A stretch of DNA of 64,000 nucleotides from Flammeovirgaceae bacterium SG7u.111 (GCA_034044135.1 CP139021.1:2185635-2249634), one strand, 5' to 3'; shown: positions 53,699-62,976, numbered from the stretch's first letter. The notes: generated by a model not told the origin, from the sequence alone. Made by a program: numbers and translations.

Positions 53699-54352
53699 TT
53701 ACTCAGCAGTCAACCCTTCTTTTTCCCAAGCAATAGCCCTGCAAGGTGCTCCATCTCCTTCCATTATCTTGAGAGGAAGTGCCATAAACTGAACTGATTC
53801 TGATGTTATTTTATCCAAATTACAAAGCCCTTCTACTATCACCACATTCCCTCCTAAAAGGATTTCATGGATTTTAGTGACTTCAGGCAAATTATTGACA
53901 TCTGCAACCGAAGGAGGTTCTACCCCAATTAGTTTAATTCCTGTATCTACTATCCAGTTTGCCAATTCCTCGCTTATGCGCGGCAACAGGTTTCTGTACA
54001 CTTCCAAGTCATCAATGTATTTGCTCCAACCAGTGCGGAAAAGTAAAATATCATCTTTTTTTGCTTGTGAAGCCGCTTTTTCCAAATCTTCCACCCTTAT
54101 TAGTTGAGAAGATCCACAGTTAGGGATATCAACTAGCCAAGCTTTGCCCATGCAGCTTTCGACAGGGAGGCGATCGATGGTGAGTGGGCTTACACCAAAA
54201 TGCAGCGGAGCATCCATATGCGTTCCCGAGTGGGAATACAAGTGAAGGGTTTTTGCATTCCATCCGTCCTCTGTAAGCGTACGGGCAGTGTCAAATGCCA
54301 CCCCAGGCATTCCGGGGTGGTAAGTGAGTGTAAGGTCAATTATCTCTTTCAT
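53699..54352 (-). CDS. cyclase-family (kynurenine formamidase-like) metal-dependent hydrolase
   Basis: 217 residues. The family signature HSGTHMDAPLHFG gives the His and Asp metal ligands; further blocks are LLFRTGWSKY and GVEPPSVADVNN, then HEILLGGNVVIVEGLCNLDK, which holds another conserved Glu. Members hydrolyse formyl-kynurenine, isatin or cyclic amides and lactones. Placed in the sugar-acid cluster between kinase and dehydrogenase genes, it may open a lactone of the same compound; this is inference. It is two bases from the stop of the preceding dehydrogenase gene, so it is in the same mRNA. Confidence 0.9.
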   Translation of the reverse strand: MKEIIDLTLTYHPGMPGVAFDTARTLTEDGWNAKTLHLYSHSGTHMDAPLHFGVSPLTIDRLPVESCMGKAWLVDIPNCGSSQLIRVEDLEKAASQAKKDDILLFRTGWSKYIDDLEVYRNLLPRISEELANWIVDTGIKLIGVEPPSVADVNNLPEVTKIHEILLGGNVVIVEGLCNLDKITSESVQFMALPLKIMEGDGAPCRAIAWEKEGLTAE

Positions 54353-54354
54353 TG

Positions 54355-55410
54355 TTACTTGATCTCAGCTACAATAGCATCTGCTATTTCAGAAGTTTTG
54401 GCAGAGCCTCCCAAGTCAATAGTCAAAATGCCTTTTTGCGTGATAGCCTCGATGCCTTTTACAATATTAGCAGCAGCTTCCGCCTCGCCAATATGGTCGA
54501 GCAAAAGGGCACCAGACCAGATAGAACCAATTGGGTTGGCTTTTCCTTGTCCGGCAATATCAGGAGCAGAACCGTGGATAGGCTCGAACATAGAAGGGAA
54601 ATCCCTTTCAGGGTTGATGTTGCCACTTGGCCCTAAGCCAAGGCTACCCATGATCGCACCGCCCAAGTCACTCAAAATGTCACCAATCATATTGGTAGTC
54701 AACACTACATCAAATACTTCTGGCTTCAATACAAAGCTAGCAGAGGCATTATCTACATACATTTTAGAATACTCAACATCAGGATACTGAGCGGCAACTT
54801 CACCAATTACCCTGTCCCAGTAAGCCAAGCTATGGATCAAGGTGTTAGACTTAGTTACGTTCGTAACCTTGTTTCTTCTTTTTCTGGCAAGCTTAAAAGA
54901 GTAGTGAGCTATTCTTTCGATGCCTGCTCTTGTGAAAACACTGGTGTCGGTAGCCAAACCAAAAGGCTCATCACCATGGACGATCTTACCATTCTGTACA
55001 AATTCGCCTTCGTTATTTTCTCTAATTACCACAAAGTCGATGTCCTCTTGCTTTTTGAATTTCAATGGGCCGTCGATACCTGGGAGTAATTTAACTGGGC
55101 GGTAGTTTACGTATTGGCTAAATCCAGCTCTTACTTTGAAAGTATAAAGCATGGCAGGCAGTGTATCATCTACTGCAGGGTCTCCTACTGCACCAAAGTA
55201 AATAGCATCATATCCTTTTAGAATTTCCAACCCATTTTCTGGCATGAATTCACCATGCTCTTTGTAATACCCAGCACCCCAAGGAAAGTGCTCTGTATCT
55301 AGTTTAAAGCCATATTTTTCGGCAACAGTATTCATTACTTTCAACCCGGCTGGAACAATCTCGTGTCCTATGCCATCACCATTCACTACAGCAATCTTAT
55401 ACGTTTTCAT
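54355..55410 (-). CDS. isocitrate/isopropylmalate dehydrogenase family enzyme (tartrate dehydrogenase-like)
   Basis: 351 residues. Seen: NGDGIGHEIVPAGL, FGAVGDPAVDD, the substrate-arginine segment NYRPVKLLPG, VIRENNEGEF, the Lys-Asn-Asp cluster TNVTKSNTL...YVDNASASF, NMIGDILSDLGGAIMGSLGLGPSGNI, and FEPIHGSAPDIAGQGKANPIGSIWS. These fit beta-hydroxyacid oxidative decarboxylases; the TtuC (tartrate dehydrogenase) branch is the best fit by the RENNEGEF and NYRPVKL regions. It oxidises a 2-hydroxy acid with NAD. Together with a DUF1537 kinase, it may stand in for PdxA2 on a phosphorylated four-carbon acid. It is followed by the cyclase-family gene. Confidence 0.9.
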   Translation of the reverse strand: MKTYKIAVVNGDGIGHEIVPAGLKVMNTVAEKYGFKLDTEHFPWGAGYYKEHGEFMPENGLEILKGYDAIYFGAVGDPAVDDTLPAMLYTFKVRAGFSQYVNYRPVKLLPGIDGPLKFKKQEDIDFVVIRENNEGEFVQNGKIVHGDEPFGLATDTSVFTRAGIERIAHYSFKLARKRRNKVTNVTKSNTLIHSLAYWDRVIGEVAAQYPDVEYSKMYVDNASASFVLKPEVFDVVLTTNMIGDILSDLGGAIMGSLGLGPSGNINPERDFPSMFEPIHGSAPDIAGQGKANPIGSIWSGALLLDHIGEAEAAANIVKGIEAITQKGILTIDLGGSAKTSEIADAIVAEIK

Positions 55411-55471
55411 TTTGAAATTATAGTTGATTATATAAATTAATTCTACCTTATAAGGTGTAAGTTCTTCTTTT

Positions 55472-57265
55472 TTATGCTTTTTTGAGCAATACTACCCAGT
55501 CGTTTTCAGGGCTGCTTGGCGGGTTTCCTATAGAGACAGTTCCGCCTTCTGTTTCAGTCATGCTTCCGGTTTGGAGTGCTCCACCATTTTTAGGATCAAA
55601 CCATTTAATGGTGTATTTTCCTTCCGCCAATTGGATGTTGGTAGAGCCTGTTCCATTCAAATAAACTGCATAGATTTCTCCTTCTTTGGCAAAGCAATAC
55701 GCTCCTTCAGCATCTACAAGTCCATCTGCAGTTTCCATTTCCCAGAAAGGAAGGTTTTGGTGGAAAAATTCAAGGGCATATCTTGTTTGGTCCCACATAT
55801 CATCGCGAGTTCTCCAGTCTTCACAGTTGAGGTCGGCATGGGCAAATTTATAGCCGAAGTACCATTCGGCACCGCCTCCGCCAGCCATCAGGTTGCCCCA
55901 AAGTGCTTCATACCTTACTGAATCATGCCCAACGTCATCTACATCAGGCACTACCCCCGAGTTGGCATTGCCAATTTCATCTTGAAATACAACCCATTGC
56001 TTACCTGCATTTTTAGATTTTTCTAGCCAGGCAATAGTCTCGCTATGTACATTTTTTGTTCTGCCTAATTGCATAGAAGGTCCGTCTAAGTATTCAAAAC
56101 CGAGTAGAGGTTCCATGCCATGGTACCTGAATTTTCGTGAAGCATGTGTGTGTACCACTGTGAAATGTTGGTAAGGATCGGTTTCCTTTATATACTGGAT
56201 CATGTCCTTTTGTTGCTGGGTGTTTTGCCCGTAAGGTGTGAAGTTGGCAGGACCATTTTCTTCCCCTATGTTCCATGTAATAGCTGGGTGGTGGGCAAAT
56301 CGGGCAACCAATTCTCTTATATAAGTCTTACGCTCAATGTCGGTATAGCCGCTATCCAAAATCATCTCGTTTTCAGTCTCTTGCAATACCAAGTGCATCA
56401 TCAGTCCAAGGCTGTCCATGTGGGTAAAAACCATTTCCCATTGGTCAAGCTTGCTGCAATCGAAGCGAAAACGCTCGGTATGGGAAGTGTAAGGCCATAC
56501 GTCTTTGCTATCGCCATCAATATTCATGGTGAGCATGTACACTACGTTCATTCCCTTTCCTGCCAAGTAGTTTAGCGCACCAATTATTCCTTTTCCTTTG
56601 CCATTTTGCCAAGTAGGGTCGCCCTCGTTCCAGTCTTGGAGGTGTGCTTCCCATTTCTTTACATAGCTTTTTTTAGGATTGTGCGAATATGTCCCATCAA
56701 AATCTTCGGTAGCCAAAAAGTTCTCGGGGCTATCTGCTCCGCCTTTAAGGTAGTATTCGCCACTTTCTTCAAACTTCAAATATCTTTCGCCTACGTACGA
56801 TAGCAAGCCTTTGCTCCTTAAGTCGCGTTCGCCTTTATCTGAGGTAATTACATTGAATTTTCCACTTTTTCCATCAAAAGCTGTTGCTTCACCAGCAGCT
56901 GGGTCGGTGCTTATTACAATGTTTTTTCCTTGGCGGAAAGAAGCAGAATAGCTCCACTCGCCGAGGGCATTTGGAGAAAAACGAACTTTCCAGATGTTTC
57001 CAGCTTCGGCACTGGTTTCAGCGGCGTTTCCATCGGCAGCATAAAACCCAGGGATCTGGATGGTTTGAGAACCATTGGTAAACGTCACTACCAAACGGTA
57101 ATCTGTAAAAGGGTTGAGTTCAGCTTGTTCGCTACTTTCAGGACCTGAAAAAGAGAGCTCGACTTTATGCCACTTTTGGAAAGTGGGGGTATTTTCTTCG
57201 GTTTGCCCACACCCTACAAGTAGTAGGATTGGTGTGATAAATAACAGGATTCGGTTCAGTTTCAT
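55472..57265 (-). CDS. DUF5060-domain glycoside hydrolase-like lipoprotein
   Basis: 597 residues. Lipoprotein signal with lipobox LVGC (Cys about 19). N-terminal DUF5060 (about 28-130: WHKVELSFSGPESSEQAELNPFTDYRLVVTF...WKVRFSPNALGEWSYSASF), a TIM-barrel part (about 145-500) with DGTYSHNPKKSYVKKWEAHLQDWNEG, MNVVYMLTMNIDGDSKDVWPYT and the likely catalytic region ITWNIGEENGPA, and a C-terminal beta domain (KYTIKWFDPKNGGALQTGS) like the collagen-binding-type domain of such hydrolases. It acts outside the cell on an unknown glycan. First gene of the sugar-acid cluster, divergent from the LacI regulator. Confidence 0.87.
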   Translation of the reverse strand: MKLNRILLFITPILLLVGCGQTEENTPTFQKWHKVELSFSGPESSEQAELNPFTDYRLVVTFTNGSQTIQIPGFYAADGNAAETSAEAGNIWKVRFSPNALGEWSYSASFRQGKNIVISTDPAAGEATAFDGKSGKFNVITSDKGERDLRSKGLLSYVGERYLKFEESGEYYLKGGADSPENFLATEDFDGTYSHNPKKSYVKKWEAHLQDWNEGDPTWQNGKGKGIIGALNYLAGKGMNVVYMLTMNIDGDSKDVWPYTSHTERFRFDCSKLDQWEMVFTHMDSLGLMMHLVLQETENEMILDSGYTDIERKTYIRELVARFAHHPAITWNIGEENGPANFTPYGQNTQQQKDMIQYIKETDPYQHFTVVHTHASRKFRYHGMEPLLGFEYLDGPSMQLGRTKNVHSETIAWLEKSKNAGKQWVVFQDEIGNANSGVVPDVDDVGHDSVRYEALWGNLMAGGGGAEWYFGYKFAHADLNCEDWRTRDDMWDQTRYALEFFHQNLPFWEMETADGLVDAEGAYCFAKEGEIYAVYLNGTGSTNIQLAEGKYTIKWFDPKNGGALQTGSMTETEGGTVSIGNPPSSPENDWVVLLKKA

Positions 57266-57424
57266 ATTCAGTTTAGAAGGTGAAAATTGTATTATTTGTA
57301 TATTTTTTCACGAAGTGGCCTTCATGCGTCCAAAAGCTTGTTTGATACTTCTGGTCGGCTTATTCTTAAGGTAAAGTTTATTTGATTGAAAGACCTAGAA
57401 AAAGTGCCTGATTTTTCACCAGAA

Positions 57425-57460
57425 ACTTTTGCAAACCTTGCCGAAAACCTTTGCAAAAGT
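57425..57460. promoter_or_regulatory. putative LacI operator pair in the divergent promoter region
   Basis: Two 8-base palindromes TTTGCAAA (57428-57435 and 57450-57457), 22 bases apart centre to centre, are arranged so that the whole forms an inverted repeat ACTTTTGCAAA...TTTGCAAAAGT. It lies between the LacI gene and the hydrolase-led operon, 160 and 108 bases from their starts. The rest of the 303-base gap (57266-57568) holds a 14-base partial palindrome at 57531-57544 and the 15-base sequence AAAATTGTATTATTT twice (57283-57297 and 57554-57568). Confidence 0.6.
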
Positions 57461-57568
57461 CTTCTTCTTTTCCCAAATTGCTCAAGAAGTTAAGAAGAGC
57501 TAATCCTGAAGAGTTCGTGATTTTAGAATTATTTCACGAGAAATGGTAGGCTTAAAATTGTATTATTT

Positions 57569-58612
57569 ATGGAGAAAGCAGAAGTTACGCTAAAGAGCTT
57601 GGCAAAAGAGTTGGGGCTTTCCATCTCTACGGTTTCCAGAGCTTTGCGCAATCACCCAGATGTAAATACCGAAACCAAAAAGAAGGTAATGGAGCTTGCT
57701 ACCGACTTAGACTACGAGCCCAACATACTGGCTTTGAACTTGCTCAAGAAAAGGGCAAATACTATTGGGGTAATTGTTCCTTATATCGGTTATCACTTAT
57801 ACGCAAGAGCTATTTCGGGGATAGAAAATGTGGCGAATAAGGCGGGTTATAATATTATTATCTGCCAATCCAATGAGTCTTTTGGTAGTGAGGCTCAAGA
57901 TGTGAAAGACTTAATATCGGGGAGGGTAGCTGGCTTTATTATATCTCTATCGAGCGAAACAGAAGAGTTTTCCCATTTCAAAAAAATTATCCAAAAAGGA
58001 ACTCCCTTGGTGTTTTTCAACAGAGAATGCGAAGAAATTGATACTTCTAAAGTAGTTATTGATAATTATGAAGCGGCTTATGAAGCTACAGAGCACTTGA
58101 TTTCAGTTGGTTGCAAGCGGGTTGCTTACTTGGGAGGTCCAGATACTGTGCAGATCAGTAACAAACGACTGGAAGGATACAAAGCCGCATTGAAAAAAAA
58201 CGGACAAGAAATAGATGAAAGCCTTTTTGTCCACTGCGGTTTTAGTAGAGAAGAGACAATGACAGGGGCAAGAAAAATGCTTTTTCATACGAATCCGCCT
58301 GATGCTGTTTTGGCTTATAGCGACCAAATGGCAATAAGTATGATGCTGGTGGCTAAAGAAAGAGGCTTGCAAATACCACAGGAACTTTGCGTAATTGGCT
58401 TCAATAATGAACCCGTTTGCGAACTGATAGAGCCTGCACTTACCAGCATTTCCCAGCCTAGTTTCCAAATGGGTGAAATAGCAGCTCAAAGGTTGTTGGA
58501 GCAAATAAATGCGAGCGAAGAATCCCCTTTTGATCCTCAAAAAGATGTGCTTAAATCCAAATTGATCATAAGAGGCTCTACCAATAGGCATAAAAAAACA
58601 CCTTCTGGTTAG
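57569..58612 (+). CDS. LacI-family transcriptional regulator
   Basis: 347 residues. N-terminal HTH TLKSLAKELGLSISTVSRALRN (about 6-27) with the hinge DLDYEPNILALNLLKK, then a periplasmic-binding-type effector domain (about 60-340) with TIGVIVPYIGYHLYARAISGI, LVFFNRE and AVLAYSDQMAISMMLVAKERGLQIPQELCVIGFNNEP. It binds operators such as the TTTGCAAA pair in front of it and, when its sugar ligand binds, releases the divergent operon. Stop codon inside the hairpin terminator. Confidence 0.93.
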   Translation: MEKAEVTLKSLAKELGLSISTVSRALRNHPDVNTETKKKVMELATDLDYEPNILALNLLKKRANTIGVIVPYIGYHLYARAISGIENVANKAGYNIIICQSNESFGSEAQDVKDLISGRVAGFIISLSSETEEFSHFKKIIQKGTPLVFFNRECEEIDTSKVVIDNYEAAYEATEHLISVGCKRVAYLGGPDTVQISNKRLEGYKAALKKNGQEIDESLFVHCGFSREETMTGARKMLFHTNPPDAVLAYSDQMAISMMLVAKERGLQIPQELCVIGFNNEPVCELIEPALTSISQPSFQMGEIAAQRLLEQINASEESPFDPQKDVLKSKLIIRGSTNRHKKTPSG

Positions 58613-58621
58613 AAGGTGTTT
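58596..58621. terminator. bidirectional terminator, LacI gene and glmS
   Basis: AAACACCTTCT pairs with AGAAGGTGTTT over the loop GGTT, with an A-run upstream (58592-58598) and T on the far side. The LacI stop codon lies inside it. Confidence 0.85.
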
Positions 58622-58639
58622 CGTATATATAGGAAAAAA

Positions 58640-60484
58640 CTATTCTACTGTTACAGATTTAGCCAAGTTACGTGGCTGGTCCACATTACAGCCTCTCATG
58701 AGGGCGATATGGTAAGAAAGCAACTGAAGTGGAATCACCGAAACCATTGGCATGATGGCCTCGTGGGTAGAAGGAACTTCAATTACGTGGTCGACCATTT
58801 TCGGGATTAATGCATCACCTTTCGTCACCACGGCTATTACTTTCCCCTTCCTAGCTTTCACTTCTTGGATGTTCGAAACAATTTTATCGTATGAACTATC
58901 CCTTGTAGCGATTACCACCACTGGCATTTCTTCATCTATCAAGGCGATAGGCCCGTGCTTCATTTCTGCTGCAGGATAGCCCTCCGCATGGATGTAAGAT
59001 ATCTCTTTCAGCTTCAGAGCTCCTTCTAGGGCTACTGGGAAGTTATAGCCACGTCCGAGGTAAAGAAAATTGCTTGCATCTTTAAAAATCGCACTGATTT
59101 TTTCAATCTGATCATTCAACTGAAGCACTTTTTCAATTTTAGCCGGAACGCTTTCTAGTTGGTTCAAAAGCTCAATAAACTGGTTATCCGTGATCGTTTT
59201 TTTATGCTTGGCAAGAGATAGTGCGAGGATATAAAGAACAGAAAGCTGGGCGGTAAATGCTTTGGTGCTAGCCACACCTATCTCAGGACCGGCATGGGTA
59301 TAAGCACCTTCATCGGATGCTCTGGAAATAGAAGAACCAACTACGTTACAAACCCCTAAGATAATTGCTCCCTTTGATTTGGCTAGCTCAATAGCGGCAA
59401 GCGTATCTGCTGTTTCCCCTGATTGGGAAATGGCAATCACCACGTCGCCTGGGTTGATAATAGGATTTCTATACCTAAACTCAGAAGCATATTCTACCTC
59501 TACCGAAGTACGGGCAAGCTCTTCTATCACATATTCGGCTACCAGCCCAGCGTGCCATGAAGTTCCACAAGCAACAATGATGATCCTTTGGGCATTTGCC
59601 AAATCATTCATATGCTTCCGGATACCTCCAAGTTTAGCGTATTGTTTACTTGCAATAAGCCTTCCTCTGAGCGAATCGGAAACAGACTTTGGTTGCTCGA
59701 AGATTTCTTTGAGCATGAAGTAATCAAAACCGCCCTTTTCTATCGCTTCAAGCTCCATTTCCAAAGTTTGGATATATGGGATATTGGTTACATCTTCTAA
59801 TGTTTTTACCGTAAGCTCACCGTCTCTGGTCATCAAAGCAATTTCCTCATCTTTGAGGTAAACCACATTTTTGGTGTATTCTATAATAGGTGTCGCATCA
59901 GAAGCTAGGAAAAACTCTTGATTGTCCTCACCAATCCCAATAACCAATGGGCTGCCTTTTCTGGCAGCAATAATTTGATCGGGCTCATCTTCAGAAACGA
60001 TAGCGATGGCATATGCACCAACTACTTTGGTAAGGGCAATTCTCACCGCTTCAAACAAACTACAGTTATTGCTCTTTTTTATTTCCCCAATGAAATGAAT
60101 CATGACTTCTGAGTCTGTTTCACTCAAGAACTCATGTCCTTTTCCTTCCAGGTCTTTTTTTATAGAAGCATAGTTTTCTATAATACCATTGTGAATGATG
60201 GCGAGCTTTTTATCTGAAGAATAGTGTGGGTGAGCATTGCGATCACTTGGTTCGCCATGGGTCGCCCATCTAGTATGTCCGATTCCAATCGTTCCATTTA
60301 GGTTTTTTCCTTTCGAGTGAGCTTCTAGGTCGCTTACTTTCCCTTTTTTCTTATAAACAGATAGGTTTTTGTCGATAAGAGCGATGCCAGCACTATCATA
60401 GCCACGGTATTCTAGTCTTTTAAGACCTTTTATCAAGATTTCAGCTGCATTTCTATGCCCAATGTATCCGACTATTCCACACAT
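58640..60484 (-). CDS. glmS: glutamine--fructose-6-phosphate aminotransferase (isomerising)
   Basis: 614 residues, full length. MCGIVGYIGHRNAAEILIKGLKRLEYRGYDSAGIAL gives the N-terminal Cys nucleophile glutaminase (about 1-240), with GHTRWATHGEPSDRNAHPH and the Asn/Gly oxyanion residues; two SIS sugar-isomerase domains follow (VACGTSWHAGLVAEYVIE, SQSGETADTLAAIELAK, ASTKAFTAQL, GRGYNFPVALEGALKLKEISYIHAEGYPAAEMKHGPIALI, ending DQPRNLAKSVTVE). It makes glucosamine-6-phosphate for peptidoglycan and LPS. No glmS ribozyme-like sequence is seen upstream. Confidence 0.97.
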   Translation of the reverse strand: MCGIVGYIGHRNAAEILIKGLKRLEYRGYDSAGIALIDKNLSVYKKKGKVSDLEAHSKGKNLNGTIGIGHTRWATHGEPSDRNAHPHYSSDKKLAIIHNGIIENYASIKKDLEGKGHEFLSETDSEVMIHFIGEIKKSNNCSLFEAVRIALTKVVGAYAIAIVSEDEPDQIIAARKGSPLVIGIGEDNQEFFLASDATPIIEYTKNVVYLKDEEIALMTRDGELTVKTLEDVTNIPYIQTLEMELEAIEKGGFDYFMLKEIFEQPKSVSDSLRGRLIASKQYAKLGGIRKHMNDLANAQRIIIVACGTSWHAGLVAEYVIEELARTSVEVEYASEFRYRNPIINPGDVVIAISQSGETADTLAAIELAKSKGAIILGVCNVVGSSISRASDEGAYTHAGPEIGVASTKAFTAQLSVLYILALSLAKHKKTITDNQFIELLNQLESVPAKIEKVLQLNDQIEKISAIFKDASNFLYLGRGYNFPVALEGALKLKEISYIHAEGYPAAEMKHGPIALIDEEMPVVVIATRDSSYDKIVSNIQEVKARKGKVIAVVTKGDALIPKMVDHVIEVPSTHEAIMPMVSVIPLQLLSYHIALMRGCNVDQPRNLAKSVTVE

Positions 60485-60822
60485 ATTGTATTTTCTTTAA
60501 TTTAATGAGAAGGTTAAATTATTAGTTGTATTAACAGATGGTCAAAACTTGGCTTATTGTACGTTTTTGATCCTTTAGTACCAAGTAACAGACAAATGAC
60601 TTATCTCGGTGATCAAAACTAAGCATCACAATTGAAAAATTAAGGTTTCATTCAGGAAATTCTGCTTTTCCTGTACTGGCTTTCCGCATTGTTCAAACAG
60701 GATGGTTATCTATGGCTTGTTGTTGGCTTTAACAAGGAGGAAACCTTAAAATGTTATGCCATTTACAAATTTCTTTAGTAGTTTCGTTTCATACTACGCA
60801 AAATTTTTTATTCAACCCACAA
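60485..60822. other. 338-base gap upstream of the esterase gene
   Basis: Divergent from glmS; no gene. A strong Shine-Dalgarno AAGGAGG at 60734-60740 sits ten bases before an in-frame ATG at 60751; this is unusual for the phylum. The 60751 start would add 24 residues before the signal peptide. Confidence 0.5.
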
Positions 60823-62802
60823 ATGAAAATGAACAATACGAAACAATTTTTTTCACCAAGCTTCTTTTTTCTGTTGTTGCTTGCTCAACTTTCCTTTGCC
60901 GAGGTACAGCCAGCTCTTCTTTTTAGTGACAACATGGTCATCCAGCGAAATGTGGAAGTACCTGTGTGGGGCTGGGCAGACCGCAAGGAGCGGGTAACTG
61001 TTCGCTTTAATGGGCAGGTGCTCAAGGCAAAGCCCAACAAGGCAGGAAAGTGGATGGTGAAATTAGCCCCTACTCCTGCAGGAGGTCCTTATGAAATGGT
61101 GATTTCTGGCAAAAAAGGTACTACTACCGTCAAAAATATCATGGTTGGTGAAGTATGGGTTTGCTCGGGGCAATCGAACATGGAATGGGTATTGGAAAAC
61201 ACAAAGAATGCTGAAGCAGAAATTGCATCTGCCAACCACCCCATGATCAGGCATTTCAAAGTACCCAAAAAGGTTAGTCATTTACCTCTTGACAAATTGG
61301 ATGGTGGCGAGTGGGAGGTATGTAGTCCCAACACTGCGGCATCTTTCACGGCCGTGGGCTATTATTTTGCTAAAGAGCTATTGGGAACAGAAAACGTGGC
61401 AATTGGGTTGCTCAATACCAGTTGGGGCGGGACTATTGTTGAAACTTGGATCAGTGCCGAAGCTATCAATACGATTCCAACCTATGGAGAAGTAGTAACA
61501 GAATTGCAAGCGAGTAATCTGGGTGAGCTGTTCAATAAAAGAAAAGCTGCTTTAGTAGAAAAGTTGGGCGATTTGCCAACCAAAGATGCTGGTTATGTAA
61601 ATGGAAAAGGGCTTTGGGCGTCTCCCGAGCTCGACCGGTCAGACTGGAAACCGATAGAACTCCCCGGTTTGTGGGAAGGTAAGGGCTTAGACGATTTGGA
61701 TGGGGTTGTTTGGCTTTCAAAAGAAATAGAATTAACCGATGAGCAGGTTGAAAATGGCATTACCATTAACTTAGGGCCTATTGATGATCAAGACATTACT
61801 TGGGTAAATGGGGTAAAAGTGGGAGAAACACCAGGTCCTTACAATAAAGTACGTACCTATTATGCTGCAAATTCTATACTTAAAACAGGAAAGAATTTGA
61901 TAGTGGTAAGGGTAAATGATACTGGCGGAGGTGGCGGTATTTACCCTAAGCCAGAAGACTTCTATATTGAGTCGAACAAAGAAAAACTGAGCTTGGTTGG
62001 GGAGTGGCAATATAAAGTTGGTGCTGCTGAAATCAATATATCTGCTAACCCTAATAGCAAACCGACACTCCTTTATAATGCAATGGTGAATCCATTAATC
62101 CCTTTTGCTTTCAAAGGGGCTATTTGGTACCAAGGTGAATCTAATGCAGGTCAAGCTTACCAATACAGGGAGAACTTCCCGCTAATGATCAAGGATTGGA
62201 GGCAAAAGTGGGGCATAGGCGATTTTCCTTTTTTATGGGTTCAATTGGCCAATTATATGGCTCCGCCAACAACCCCTACCGATAGTGAATGGGCCGAACT
62301 CAGAGAGGCTCAAACGAAAACACTTTCATTGCCAAACACTGGAATGGCAGTGATTATTGATATTGGAGAAGAGCATGATATCCATCCTCGGAATAAAGAA
62401 GATGTGGGGAAAAGGCTTTCTTTAGCAGCAAGGAAAGTAGCGTATGGGGAAGACTTGGTGTATTCAAGTCCCATGTACAAGTCGATGAAAGTTGAAGGAA
62501 ATAAGATTCGAATCAGTTTCGATCATGTAGGCAGTGGTTTGGAAATAAGAGATAAATATGGATACTTGAATGGTTTTGCCATAGCTGGTGCAGATAAGAA
62601 GTTTTACTGGGCAAAGGCCGAAATTGAGGGAAACGAAGTGATAGTTTATTCAGATAAAGTGGAAGCCCCTGTAGCAGTACGATATGGCTGGGCGGATAAT
62701 CCTGATGACTTGAACTTGTACAACAAAGAAGGCTTGCCTGCGAACCCATTCCGTACCGATGCCTGGGATGGAATTACCAAAGATGTAATTAGGCGTTTTT
62801 AA
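60823..62802 (+). CDS. sialate O-acetylesterase
   Basis: 659 residues from ATG 60823, chosen because a signal peptide (FFLLLLAQLSFAEVQ) directly follows; the ATG at 60751 with a good Shine-Dalgarno is an alternative. Seen: the SGNH nucleophile Ser in VCSGQSNMEWVLENT (about residue 118), the block LLNTSWGGTIVETWIS, a jelly-roll/insert region (about 250-370), GAIWYQGESNAG, and LWVQLANYMAPPTTPTDSEWAELREAQ with DIGEEHDIHPRNKEDVGKRLSLAA (the Asp-x-x-His pair). It removes O-acetyl groups from sialic acids or other acetylated glycans in the periplasm or outside. Monocistronic. Confidence 0.93.
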   Translation: MKMNNTKQFFSPSFFFLLLLAQLSFAEVQPALLFSDNMVIQRNVEVPVWGWADRKERVTVRFNGQVLKAKPNKAGKWMVKLAPTPAGGPYEMVISGKKGTTTVKNIMVGEVWVCSGQSNMEWVLENTKNAEAEIASANHPMIRHFKVPKKVSHLPLDKLDGGEWEVCSPNTAASFTAVGYYFAKELLGTENVAIGLLNTSWGGTIVETWISAEAINTIPTYGEVVTELQASNLGELFNKRKAALVEKLGDLPTKDAGYVNGKGLWASPELDRSDWKPIELPGLWEGKGLDDLDGVVWLSKEIELTDEQVENGITINLGPIDDQDITWVNGVKVGETPGPYNKVRTYYAANSILKTGKNLIVVRVNDTGGGGGIYPKPEDFYIESNKEKLSLVGEWQYKVGAAEINISANPNSKPTLLYNAMVNPLIPFAFKGAIWYQGESNAGQAYQYRENFPLMIKDWRQKWGIGDFPFLWVQLANYMAPPTTPTDSEWAELREAQTKTLSLPNTGMAVIIDIGEEHDIHPRNKEDVGKRLSLAARKVAYGEDLVYSSPMYKSMKVEGNKIRISFDHVGSGLEIRDKYGYLNGFAIAGADKKFYWAKAEIEGNEVIVYSDKVEAPVAVRYGWADNPDDLNLYNKEGLPANPFRTDAWDGITKDVIRRF

Positions 62803-62892
62803 GAAGGGCTGTGTTCAATGTCCATATGTTTTTGCGGGTGTTTTGCCTAAAGCAGGTTTTGTTTTCTTGTGGAAATTCTAATGGGTTGGATG

Positions 62893-62922
62893 GCTGCTCT
62901 CCAAAAGGGCAGCTTTTTTTTT
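62893..62922 (+). terminator. terminator of the esterase gene
   Basis: GCTGC and GCAGC, extended by CC/GG pairs, with loop AAAA between, followed by nine T. Confidence 0.82.
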
Positions 62923-62976
62923 AGCAAAAACTAAGACGCTGTTTGGAAAAATATCTATGAATTTCAAAACAACTTC

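Noticed and set aside
60485-60750. glmS ribozyme in front of glmS
   Set aside because: No P1/P2.1 core-like sequence was found on the minus strand upstream of the glmS start, and Bacteroidota glmS genes generally lack it.
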